The notes under the pieces are model-generated. The model saw only the letters and a list, made by a program, of their open reading frames with translations. It had not been told where the DNA came from and searched no databases. A DNA stretch of 64,000 nucleotides, taken from positions 158,501,053 through 158,565,052 of the forward strand of contig NC_134700.1 in the NCBI RefSeq assembly GCF_043290135.1, read 5' to 3'. Shown here piece by piece: positions 54,251 to 64,000 of the stretch; position 1 is the first letter of the stretch, and each line of letters opens with the position of its first letter. The position numbers and the translations under genes were made by a program. Origin of the DNA: Rhipicephalus microplus (taxonomy: Eukaryota > Arthropoda > Arachnida > Ixodida > Ixodidae).

Positions 54251-55275
54251 TCGCCACGGCGGCCGGTGCGCAGTGCGAGCTCGATACGATGCCGGCTTGA
54301 TCCCGACGCCATAGCGAGGCCTTCTTACCGCTTAGATGTTGCAGCCGGTGAAATACCGGTGACACTCCGAGAAGCCACTATCGGAGGAGACGGGGCGAGC
54401 GCGTCGCCGGCGCAACTCTCAGACCGGTTGCCGGCCAGCCTGCCGTAGTCGAGCGAAGCCTACTTCGAACCGCTTCGAAGTTTTACGGTGCAATCGCTGA
54501 CGATCGTACTCCGCCTCGTTCGGCGCTCGCCTTGTAGTTAGTCATTGACAGCTGCGGTCGCAAGGCGCAGAATACTGTTATACATCCCAGCAGCCTTCAT
54601 TTTTTGTGAAACACATTCTTTGCATCGCCGGTGGTCGGTGCTAGCTCGTAGCGCTTGCCGCGGTGGCCAGCGCACCGTGCGAGTTCGATACGATGCCGGC
54701 TTGATACCGACGGCATAGCGAGGCCTTCTTACCACTTAGATGTTACAGCCGGTGAAATACCGGTGACACTCCGAGAAGCCACTATTGGCAGAGACGGGGC
54801 GAGCGCGTCGCCGGCGCAACTCTCAGACCGGTTGCCGGCCAGCCTGCCGTAGTCGAGTGAAGCCTACTTCGAACCGCTTCGAAGTTTTACGGTGCAATCG
54901 CTGACGATCGTACTCCGCCTCGTTCGGCGCTTGCCTTGTAGTTAGTCATTGACAGCTGCGGTGGCAAGGCGCAGAAGACTGTTATACATCCCAGCAGCCT
55001 TCATTTTTTGTGAAACACATTCTTTGCATCGCCGGTGGTCGGTGCTAGCTCGTAGCGCTTGCCGCGGTGGCCAGCGCACAGTGCGAGTTCGATACGATGC
55101 CGGCTTGATACCGACGGCATAGCGAGGCCTTCTTACCACTTAGATGTTACAGCCGGTGAAATACCGGTGACACTCCGAGAAGCCACTATTGGCAGAGACG
55201 GGGCGAGCGCGTCGCCGGCGCAACTCTCAGACCGGTTGCCGGCCAGCCTGCCGTAGTCGAGCGAAGCCTACTTTA
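54251..55275. repeat. 404-bp tandem satellite, about 2.5 copies
   Basis: Units start near 54251, 54655 and 55059. Landmarks such as GTGAAATACCGGTGACACTC and GACCGGTTGCCGGCCAGCC recur exactly 404 bp apart. Units 2 and 3 are almost identical; unit 1 is more diverged. Each full unit has the palindrome ACTTCGAA-CCGC-TTCGAAGT (54462-54481 in unit 1). Confidence 0.95.
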
Positions 55276-55611
55276 GACCACTTCGAAGTTTCTGATGGTG
55301 AAACTCCAGGAGCAGCCGCTGATGATCGTAACAGCTTACTTTTGCTACCATTAATTTATTCTTCGAAGTTTTTTGTTACTCGGCCCTTTGAAGCGTGGCA
55401 TTCAGGACGTTTCGTTGAGGAATCGGACCGACGTGCAGCGTGGTTTAAGGTGCGAAATATATTGAAATGTTCCCAGTAAATACCAACCGGTCGTTGCTAT
55501 TCTTCGCTGCACTTATAATTTCGTTGCCTGTTGACAGATGCTTACACGGTTAGCCACACAAACCACATGTGTTTCACACCGACGTGCAAACATATGCCCG
55601 TACAGACACAT

Positions 55612-55634
55612 ACACACACACACACACACACACA

Positions 55635-55689
<55 letters not shown>
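55612..55689. repeat. (CA)n microsatellite
   Basis: CA repeats with one AAGCA interruption. Confidence 0.95.
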
Positions 55690-55693
<4 letters not shown>

Positions 55694-55929
55694 CGCCCAA
55701 AGAGGGTTTTTAAAGCTCCTATAGGGAGTTTGTAACCACGTGACCTGAAACTCCCTGGGGAGTTTAACAAGGTCATGTCGTTCATAAACTCTGTGATTAA
55801 GGAGGGGGCGTTTTACGATGACATGTGCCGAGTTCACTCCCTACCAGGGAGTAAATAATTGGGGCAGGGGAGTTTTGTGGGCTCATGTGCTGGAGAAACT
55901 CTCATCTCGGCTAACTTTCGTTTACAGTG

Positions 55930-56954
55930 TATGGTCACTGCATCGCATCTTGCCAACCACTTCCACAACCTGCACGATGCCCGGGTGTGCACTCATTATA
56001 AAGTCTATTTCGTTCTTATTTTCGCCATTAGGGCTCCTCCATGTCCACTTGCGGTTTCCTCGTTTTCGGTAGAAGGTATTCAAAATCCGTAAATTAATGC
56101 GTTGTGCGAATTCTACTAGTAGCTCTCCTCTGGCGTTTCTAGTACCGATGCCATAATCTCCTATTGCCTGGTCTCCAGCCTGCTTCTTCCCTACATTTGC
56201 ATTAAAGTCTCCCATCAGTATTGTATACTGTGTTTTAACCTTACTCATTGCCGATTCCACGTCTTCATAGAAGCTTTCAACTGAAGCGCCATCATGGCTG
56301 GATGTAGGCGCGTAAGCCTGTACCACCTTCATCTTGTATCTCTTATTCAGTTTAATTACGATACCTACCACCCTTTCATTAACGCTATAGTAATCCTCTA
56401 TGCTGCCAGCTATGTTTCTGTGAGCTAGGAACCCTACTCCCAGTTCTCTTCTTTCAGCCAAGCCGCGATAGCAAAGGACGCGCCCATTCTGTAGCACCAT
56501 ATAGGCCTCATCTGTCCTCCTAACCTCACTGAGCCCTACTATATCCCATTTAACACCCTCTAGCTCCTCGAATAGCACAGCTAGACCTCCCTCACTAGAT
56601 AAGACTCTAGCGTTAAACGTTGCCAAGTTCAGGTTCCAATGGCGGCCTGTCCGGATCCAGAGATTCTTGCACCCTCTGCTGCGTTGCAGATCTGACCGCC
56701 GCCGTGATCAGTTGCTTCGCAGCTGCTGGGGACTGAGGGCCATGAGTTATTTGACGCATGCATATTGGAGGTAGTGGCCAGATACTGCACCAGGGTGGCC
56801 AATACTTCTCTGGTGAGGGAGTGCGTTCCCAGCTGTGGTTACCGGTGAGGCCGCACTCCAGGCCTCTTAATGCAGTTCCACCACCATGCGGATTTTCTTT
56901 TAATCCGGTTGGGAACTGCGCAGCACCTGGATTTGAACCACGGGCCTTTTGCAT
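55930..56954 (-). pseudogene. RTE-like LINE, 5' part with APE endonuclease
   Basis: Frame 56626-55922 has MATFNARVLSSEGG, WDIVGLSEVRR (catalytic Glu), VVQAYAPTSS, YTILMGDFNANVGKKQ, TWRSPNGENKNEIDFIM and CSDHTL: a complete RTE-type AP endonuclease. An upstream frame, 56954-56613, encodes a proline-rich leader (LKENPHGGGTALRGLECGLT) seen with this element type. The element stops at the end of the endonuclease, exactly at the right edge of the TIR element. RT is absent from the window on the other side. Confidence 0.85.
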
Positions 56955-56995
56955 GCGAAGCGGATGCTCTAACCACTACGCCGTCACCGCATAAG
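56928..56995 (-). repeat. tRNA-like head upstream of RTE ORF
   Basis: The minus strand reads GCGGTGACGGCGTAGTGGTT (A box GGCGTAGTGGTTAGAGC), then CCCGTGGTTCAAATCCAGG (B box). The acceptor stem pairs poorly, so a functional tRNA is unlikely. Confidence 0.5.
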
Positions 56996-57070
56996 TAGTG
57001 TGATGCCATACCAAATTTGATATTGTTACCATTAACGAAACGGCCATGAGAGCTAAAATTTGTAGGCGGC

Positions 57071-57340
<270 letters not shown>

Positions 57341-57671
57341 CGCCTAAAGTCACCGAAGCTCGCTAAGAAATGCTTCGCATTTAATACTGATTACTTTTAT
57401 TGTGATCGCTTTAACTCGGTCGTGTACACAAGAATATTTGGGAGCATGAGTAGCGCATATATGTGTCAATATTTTAGGCTTCTTGCTCACATGACTGCAT
57501 GTCGATGCTTGTTGCTGGTGTATTACAGACTGATCAAATAACCTTGTTCGCTGTGAGAGCTCCATGAAGATAATTTGTCCATGAAAATAATTCCCTGTCC
57601 AGTATTTTTTTGTGTTGCGCAGTAAGTAAGTTCACGATGCATCCTAACCAACTGGCCTAACTTACCGTCTT
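57341..57671. other. Unassigned spacer
   Basis: Nothing recognised; left of duplication copy B. Confidence 0.4.
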
Positions 57672-58751
57672 ACTTTACTATATACGACAAAGCTACGCCA
57701 GTGCTCTGAACTTCTCAAACAATGTGGCACATAATGTGAACTATATATATACCCGACCAGGGGATTATTTAAAGCTTTCCACCCATTTCGAAAGGTTTAG
57801 TCAGATTTTATCCTTTTTTTTTCACAATCACTCTTCTTCATCATATTTGCCAAATCCATCATGTGAGCCAAATTTTGCTGTTGGTGATGGCGTACGGATT
57901 AAATTACAAGTAGTTCATGGGCAGATCTTTAAACTGTCTTCCGCACCCAAAAATATTATGGAAATGTGTGGACAGGCCCCGTAGGGAAGATGGGCGGCTG
58001 TTCGTGAAAGGCGTTTAAGCTCGCTGTTCATCCTGCAACTGCCAGGAAAACGAAACGCGACACTGTCACTAACTGGTCATCTGCATCCAATCAAGTCAAG
58101 CAGCACAGCTCGGCCCATTAAGTGTGGATAGCCGGGAGCCACTCGCTGCAGCAAGCACGCAAGACCAAACTTCTCGAGGTGTGAAGAACGCGTAAGAAGA
58201 TACCTCATGTACACTTTTCTTTTCCACCGCGTTGTTATACCATAATTTACATAGCTACGCGATGCTCCCACTTTGTTTGGCACAGGTGGACGCAGTTTTT
58301 CGCGATTGTCGAACACGGCCATCAAGCTTCAAAAGCTCTGCTGTTTAAACTGGAATTATAAAATGCGAAGCAAGCTTCCTTGCGCACTGCAGGCACTTTG
58401 ACAATCTATCTATCTATCTATCTATCTATCATCTATCTATCTATCTATCTCTACAAGCCACCTACATAAAGGTGCTCTCGTGATCACCCCCTTTACCTCG
58501 GATAAACCAAACAAGTAAGGGAGAGTGAATGGTTTCTGGGTCTGGAAATATCAGAATCAGTTGCTTTTTTTTTCCGCGAATTTATTCGGGGCTACAGTGC
58601 CAGGGATTTTTTCTTCGCTGTTGAGGAATCTATCAATCAGTCTAGAAGAACATCTAGCTAAACTCTTCCTCTTTTAAATATCTCAATATTACCTCTTACT
58701 GAAATTTGTTATATTAGTTATTTCTAGGTTATATGAGCAGTATGCTGATGA

Positions 58752-58901
58752 ATATGTAGGCTTTGCGTCTCAAACCACAATATATGATTACGAGAGATGC
58801 CGTAGTGGAGGGCTCCGGAAATTTCGACCACCTGGGGCTATTTAACGTGCAACCGAAATCTGAGCATGCGGGCCTACAACATTTCCGCCTACAACATTTC
58901 C
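58752..58901 (-). mobile_element. Truncated Ruka at a deletion junction
   Basis: Matches the tail part of the Ruka at 2552-2780, then breaks off. GCCTACAACATTTCC is tandemly doubled at 58872-58901 right at the junction with sequence that in copy A lies at about 5630. Confidence 0.85.
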
Positions 58902-59133
58902 GCAACAGCCACACTGGTGCTCGGGACTTGTTCGCAAACTTTCCTTCGGCAGACTTGATATTGAGAAAGGAATCGCGTTTATATTAGTAATAAAGCGTTT
59001 TAGAACAGCAAAAGAACAACCAGGCGTCGCACAATGCGAATATCGTAACGAGGGGGTCTTCCAACGGTCTAGCCCATTACAAAAGCTCGTTCTTGATCAC
59101 ATATTAAATGTGGCGCGTACCTACTTCAGGCAT

Positions 59134-59405
59134 AATTCCTCATCATCTTCAGCCACTGCATGCACAATTGGCACAAAATTCCTTGCCGGTGTTTCGCGGA
59201 TACCGCACTTCTCAGAATAATGACGAAGGATAGTATAGTGAATGCCGGCCTACTACCGATAAATTATTATTAGTAATGCCGTAGTGGGCACACAGAAAGT
59301 TCTGGTAGCATTCACCCAATGAGTGTTTAGAAAAGGCCCTGAAAAGCCACTCTTTTAACTTTCGCTGTGACTATTCTGTGCCTCTGCCGGCCTCGAGTTG
59401 TTTTT
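59134..59405. other. Copy-B-only insert
   Basis: About 270 bp absent from copy A (junction near 5854). No family recognised. Confidence 0.6.
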
Positions 59406-59679
59406 TTTTCTTTCTTTGAATGGAATAAATACCTGGCAATTTTATCCCACATTGGCTTACAGTAAGCCATAACATAACGGTTTTAATGACCATGGATCGT
59501 TGGCAGAAAAACAAAAAGACTGAAAAGAAGCGCCGGTGCGCAGTGAAGAGAATAAAGACAAGGAAGAATTTATAATTACGCCGAAAAGAACGGCCTCTGA
59601 ACAGAAAAAGGGGATGACGGTGTGCCGACGAAGGACATGGACAAAAGAAGGCACATTCAAAACGACACAGCGCTAACTT

Positions 59680-60695
59680 TCAACAACAGTTCATTACATG
59701 CAGATCTCGCTAGTATATCTACTCCCTCAACGCCACACGTCACACGTGCATAGCTCTCACAACAATAAATTGTAATCAATGCACACAAATCAACACATCA
59801 CAACGCTGTATCGCACGCATTTTCTTTTTTCTAGTGCGTAACCAAAAAAATGGTTATCGCGAAAACATGTATTTGTCAAAATCACTGATGAGTTGCTCAC
59901 AGAAGCGCCACCAAACGATGAAATTCTGCCAGCCTCCGTTATCAACCACGTCATATCGCATTAACTTCTACTCATGGTGAACGTTTTTTTTTAATCTGGG
60001 TGTGCATTTACATCTATGACAATGAAGGAAAAGAAAACCACCAGGAGAATGTTTGCTTTCTTATTATGCTCACGCAATTGATAATTTATCCATATGTCCG
60101 CTATAGCACTTTCCACAAGTAAGACGAATACGGTCTATAACACTTGTGCTGCATTCAACAGATTTCTTTCTATGCTTCTTTTCGCATACAGTCTTTGTTA
60201 TCCAGTCTGGTCTTGTGCTTCTGCATAGACTCACCAATTTACTGTGGGCTTACAAAACTACATTTGTGTCACATTTTTCCATGATCTTCCTTAAACTAGT
60301 GAGATGGCTTATGTATGTATGGGATGACGGCAGAGTTTCTCCTGCTTGAGCTTGCCCTATCAACATCCACCCACCTTTTCTCTAGCGCTCTTCTGAGCAG
60401 TCCTCCTGCGGCTGACACGAAGAGGCTCTTTGGGAAACTGGCATCGCTCAACCACGAAACCTTTGTCTGAAACTTTCATTCATGAGCCACTGGCAAGACT
60501 TCTTCAGTGCCTCACTTAAGTACATCTTCCCGATTACCCGTTCTACAAGTTCAGTATGCACGGAGTGTAACTGTAACCACAGCTTATTAGCTCTGGGTTC
60601 ATGATGCCAGCAAGTCTTTTGATCAAATTGAAACTTAATGTCATGAAATTTGATTCTTTAGTCACGTGGCATTTGAAAAGTCGCTTCAGATGGCT
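59680..60695 (-). mobile_element. Penelope-like retroelement fragment (copy B)
   Basis: Counterpart of 6130-7160, with the same RT-end, linker and GIY-YIG start. It has its own stops, and no frame as long as copy A's 98-codon one. Confidence 0.65.
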
Positions 60696-60752
60696 TCTTG
60701 TTCTTATGTGGAGTTCAACGTCCCAAAACCACCATTTCGTTGAGGAACACGG

Positions 60753-60754
<2 letters not shown>

Positions 60755-60833
<79 letters not shown>

Positions 60834-60852
60834 GGTGTGTGTGTGTGTGTGT
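60755..60852. repeat. (GT)n microsatellite
   Basis: About 98 bp of GT with one GCGG interruption; replaces the shorter AT-GT array of copy A. Confidence 0.95.
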
Positions 60853-60872
60853 TGTCAAGATGATGTGCCTGC

Positions 60873-60996
60873 AGCGAGCAGCATCGCTAACGCCCGGCTC
60901 TCTCGGCTCGTGCTTCGGTTTGCTGCTGTGCCGGTCTCTTGACGGTTTTTCACACTGTCTCGCCGCTGTCCTTAACGACTAACAAACCTCGTCACA
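60873..60996 (+). repeat. Gypsy 5' LTR remnant (copy B)
   Basis: Ends AACCTCGTCACA, followed by TTTAGTGGAGGGTGCTG; in copy A the same site reads TTTGGTGG. Confidence 0.5.
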
Positions 60997-61066
60997 TTTA
61001 GTGGAGGGTGCTGTTCATCCCTATCGCTACACCCTGGAGCTGCGAAGCCACACGCTACCGCCCGTT

Positions 61067-62380
61067 ATGACTGACTACGCCAACCCATCGGCGCCTTCTC
61101 CCCAGTTCGTCAACTGCCCTAGCCATCCTAGGCTACGGGACCCAAAGGTCTTCAGCGGTGCGGATGGGACCGACGTGGAAGACTGGCTCGAGCACTACGA
61201 ACTGGTGAGCGCCAATAATAAGTGGGGTGAAGCTGACAAGCTGGGTCACGTCATATTTTATTCAACTGGCGTCGCCGAATCATGGTTTACCAACCACAAA
61301 CACAACATCTTCACATCGAGCGTCTTCGAGACGTCATGTGCTGAAGTGTTCGGTCGGCCGGCAATCCGCAAGCAGTGGGCAGAAGAGAGCTTGCGCATCC
61401 ACTCTCAGCAGACTGGCGAAAACTTCACCAGCTACATTGAGGACGTCGTCAACCTTTGTCGACGTGCGAATGACACCATGCCCAAATCTGACAAGGTGAA
61501 GCAAATCCTGAAGGGCTTCGACGATGGCGCATTTCAAATGCTCTTGGCTAGGAAACCAAGCACAGTTTCTGAATTATTTGTGGGGTTTAACGTCCCAAAA
61601 TCACCATATGATTATGAGAGACGCCGTAGTGGAGGGCTCCGGAAATTTTGACCACCTGGGGTTCTTTAACGTGCACCCAAATCTGAGCACACGGGCCTAC
61701 AACATTTTGCCTCCATCGGAAATGCAGCCGCCGCAGCCGAAATTTGAACGCGCGACCTGCGGGTCAGCAGCCGGATACCTTAGCCACTAGACCACCGCGG
61801 CGGGGTCACAGTTTCCGAAGTCGTCAGCTTGTGTTATAGCTACGATGAGTTGAAGAAGCAACGCACTCTGACTCGGCAGTCTCAGAGCGGTGGTGAGTCA
61901 CTGTTTGGTTTCGACACCATGCCTGACAATTCATCATTGCTTCAGCAAGTCCGAGCCTTCGTCCGTGAAGAAGTCGCCCGCCAACTTTCCATAGTGTCCT
62001 TTACTCACGATCCCACGACCAGTCTACCTGCCCCGCTTCGCACTGTTATTTAGGAAGAGGTTGTCCAAGCTGTTCCCCTTGCGCGCCACGAGCCACCTCT
62101 ATCTAGCCGTGTTCACTGCCCGCATGTCGCGCAGCCGGTAGGCACTCCTGTTACCTATCCACCAGCTGTGCAGCCTGTGGCCGCGCCTCTAACGTATGCT
62201 GCGCAGCCTGTCGCTCCTCTGGTCGCCTGTTCGCACGAGATGCGGCCTGTAGCCGCGCCGCTCACATATGTAGACGTTGTGCGTAGGCTTCCGTAACCGC
62301 CCTTCCAGATCCCAGCTATGCCCCAGGGTCTCTTGTGTGGCTCGCCATCCCATGTCGCACTCCGGGACTCTTCTCAAAAC
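61067..62380 (+). pseudogene. gag: Gypsy gag relic (copy B) with SINE insertion
   Basis: From ATG 61067 the frame is open through FSGADGTDVEDWLEHYE, WFTNHKHN and YIEDVVNLCRRANDTM up to the Ruka insertion at 61574. After it, gag resumes (YDELKKQRTLTRQSQ, VREEVARQLSIVS) to a TAG near 62050. Where copy A has an early TAG, B has TGG (Trp), so B was intact longer. B also has nine bases (three codons) at 61123-61131 that A lacks. Confidence 0.78.
61574..61806 (-). mobile_element. Ruka SINE inserted after the duplication
   Basis: Full Ruka on the minus strand. Flanks are CACAGTTTCTGAA (61561-61573) and CACAGTTTCCGAA (61807-61819). Copy A has the uninterrupted site CACAGTTTCCGAAG near 7959. The B box is damaged (AAATTTGAACGCG on the plus strand). 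Confidence 0.95.
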
Positions 62381-62550
62381 TTGTCCCCCGGTAAGAGGGG
62401 CCTTACACCGTTTCAGAGAAAACCTCTCTGGTTAATTTTCTAACTGAGCCATTTTCCCGATATGACGACATGTGCCGGCGTGCACGTGACATCGTCCATG
62501 TTTCCCACCTGAAACTGTACCGTGAGCCTCTGCCTGAAACTTCTTAGGTC
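62381..62550 (+). pseudogene. pol: Gypsy integrase C-terminal remnant (copy B)
   Basis: Counterpart of 8480-8692 with the same gag-to-integrase junction but more frame breaks. Confidence 0.65.
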
Positions 62551-63590
62551 GCCATTCTTAGCGCACATTGATCAATGATCAATGCGCGCTATGCAGGTAA
62601 TAGTATCACATACGACGCTTCTTATGCATTACCCACAACTTTTCTCATGAATACAGTTAAGTCAATTGCATTGTATGTTATGACGATTATAAGTGTCTGG
62701 TGGCGACATGACGTGACAATCATGCCATGTAGGTCGTGAAACTCCTTCCTTCAGTCATGTCCATACCACCAGCTGCGCTACGCGGCAATGAAGATACCGA
62801 GGAACTGCGACAACAGACATCGGCAGTTTGAATTCTACATCCGTTGGCAAATGCGGCATCGGCAGCGCTGATCCGACGTCCGCAAAGAATAAAAATTAGG
62901 ATCCCAACAGCAATTGAACCCAAACATTTGGTGTAGCGGTCATGTATTCCATACCATAGAATCACGCAAGGTCTTAATTGAATCTGCTTTGGAAAAGGTA
63001 CTGCGCATACATCTAGTCGGTGCAAAGCGATTATGGTTACAGTTCTATCTAGATATATAACAAGGTGATAAATATTGCATACGTACTCCTACTTTACTGA
63101 CCCACGTCATGTCGGGTTAACATCAGTTGTGGCTTCAGTGTCGGCTCCACTTTTTTATAACAGTCTCATAAACATTGTTGAAGCATTGCTCGCCAACGGA
63201 GGAATGCCCTAACGAATGATTTTCCCATCATTGCATTGTAGCACGCACTTCGTTTCTATAAAACTTACGTCAGTGCCCTGACGTTAATGCAGACGTTGTT
63301 CCAGGTCGTAAATTGTCAATCAAACTCAAGTATAATTGACGTACCGACAAAAACACGTCGACGAACCTTGTAACACCTATCTAAAAGAACATAAGAAATG
63401 CGGCATTGACGGGTACTTGCTGAATGCTTCGCATGAAACCGATTCCCACAGTTCATGGTATCTGCCCCATTTTAACATGAAATTGCAGTACGCTCGGTTC
63501 CACGAAGACTTCAGTGACGTATTTCCATCACGGAAACGACGTCGAAAAAATGTAAGCAATCACATGTCAACAAAACAAAGTTTCTTTAAC
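62551..63590. other. Duplicated noncoding spacer
   Basis: Counterpart of about 8700-9820, including the tRNA-like head at about 62865-62970. No gene. Confidence 0.6.
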
Positions 63591-63679
63591 GGGCATGGAA
63601 CTGACGACCTCTCAATCTATTGCTACAAGTGCCGAGCCAGCTGGGCAACGGCCCCACATTCTAACTAATGTACAAACTC

Positions 63680-63683
<4 letters not shown>

Positions 63684-63754
<71 letters not shown>
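63684..63754. repeat. (AT)n microsatellite
   Basis: TA units; right edge of copy B. Confidence 0.95.
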
Positions 63755-63757
<3 letters not shown>

Positions 63758-63759
63758 CG

Positions 63760-63935
63760 CATGCCTTGGAAGAAAGCGAAGATGGGTGAACATGCTGACT
63801 GCCCCAAGCTGGAGGAAGAAAGAGGACGACGAGACTGCGATCATCAACCTGTTGGCCGCTCCGGCGCTTCTCTTCGCGACCAAAATAAACGGCCCCCTTC
63901 AGCCGTATACGCCTTAGTCCTCCTTGTGCGTAACA
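63760..63935 (+). repeat. Gypsy 5' LTR, third element (partial)
   Basis: A GC-rich segment with AATAAA at 63884-63889, ending TGTGCGTAACA, followed by the primer-binding site. The start is unclear next to (AT)n. Confidence 0.55.
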
Positions 63936-63938
63936 GAT

Positions 63939-64000
63939 TGGTGGAAGCGTGCTGGGTAAGACAAGCCCAACGATGGGAGCTTCACTACCTGGACTACGCC
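63939..64000 (+). mobile_element. Primer-binding site and leader of gypsy element running off the window
   Basis: TGGTGGAAGCGTGCTGGG directly after the LTR, like the motif at 15482-15495. The element body should continue to the right of the window. Confidence 0.55.

Larger units (their letters stand above)
53270..55929. mobile_element. TA-flanked TIR element carrying a satellite
   Basis: Left CACTGTAAACAGAAATAAGC and right (reverse complement) CACTGTAAACGAAAGTTAGC are inverted ends; the similarity runs over about 32 bp to ATGRGAGT. TA flanks both ends (53268-53269 and 55930-55931), as in Tc1/mariner-type insertions. Several GGGAGT(AAA) motifs repeat near both ends. No transposase. The centre holds the 404-bp tandem array and a CA microsatellite. 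Confidence 0.75.
57672..63683 (+). repeat. Segmental duplication, copy B
   Basis: Same order as copy A (415-9906) but shorter. It lacks A's 580-1630 and 2690-5630 blocks, and has its own SINE (61574-61806) and an extra block at 59134-59405. It ends at (AT)n, as copy A does. Confidence 0.8.

Noticed and set aside
54538..55256. Repeated 65-codon frames on both strands
   Set aside because: Identical frames recur every 404 bp because of the satellite. There is no start context or domain, and both strands are open.
54251..55275. CRISPR-like array
   Set aside because: Tandem units of 404 bp without short repeats and unique spacers, in eukaryotic DNA.
56928..56995. Functional tRNA gene
   Set aside because: A and B boxes are present, but the acceptor stem pairs badly and it sits in a LINE leader.

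Overview
The window looks like nuclear DNA of an ixodid (hard) tick. It is almost entirely transposable elements and satellites. The best organism evidence is repeated copies of a roughly 235-bp tRNA-derived SINE whose sequence matches the tick family known as Ruka, together with a Penelope-like element, several Ty3/gypsy gag-pol fragments and a set of non-LTR retrotransposons, all separated by long (AT)n microsatellites. There is no sign of bacterial gene organisation, rRNA, CRISPR or a functional tRNA gene. Identifications come from reading motifs; no database was searched.

Layout. 1-410 is unassigned. 415-9906 (copy A) is a segment repeated in direct orientation at 57672-63683 (copy B). 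Both copies hold a Penelope fragment and an internally deleted gypsy relic. Copy A also carries a broken two-copy gene of unknown function (3620-5280; second copy 49091-50686). 9907-10291 holds a SINE dimer and (AT)n. 10373-15623 is a complete, apparently young gypsy element on the minus strand, with 124-bp LTRs differing at one base, an uninterrupted gag and an uninterrupted pol. 15944-16340 is the first of five copies of a MITE-like family ending in GCGAAGC. 16872-22508 is a DNA-transposon-like unit split by a LINE (17436-22155) whose ORF1 encodes an SGNH-hydrolase domain. 23013-26900 is a decayed gypsy element. 27604-28119 is AT repeats and a SINE hairpin. 28403-28640 is a full Ruka SINE. 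28657-35545 has no recognised gene. 35546-41110 is a LINE with APE, RT and RNase H domains, interrupted by a small MITE (39496-39977). 41131-46360 is a dense nest of MITE-like elements and SINEs.

46935-47093 is the one convincing host-gene signal: a THAP-domain first exon on the minus strand with a perfect splice donor. 47506-51950 has Ruka copies, an AT-flanked foldback and the second copy of the unknown gene family. 53270-55929 is a TA-flanked TIR element containing a 404-bp tandem satellite. 55930-56995 is the 5' part of an RTE-like LINE. 57071-57340 is a perfect TAGA array. Copy B follows, and the window ends in the LTR and primer-binding site of another gypsy element.

There is no operon or pathway here. 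The interest lies in the insertion history: several nested insertions with readable target-site duplications, SINE insertion after the segmental duplication, and a recurrent association of inverted duplications with (AT)n tracts. I did not find a convincing new defence or metabolic system.
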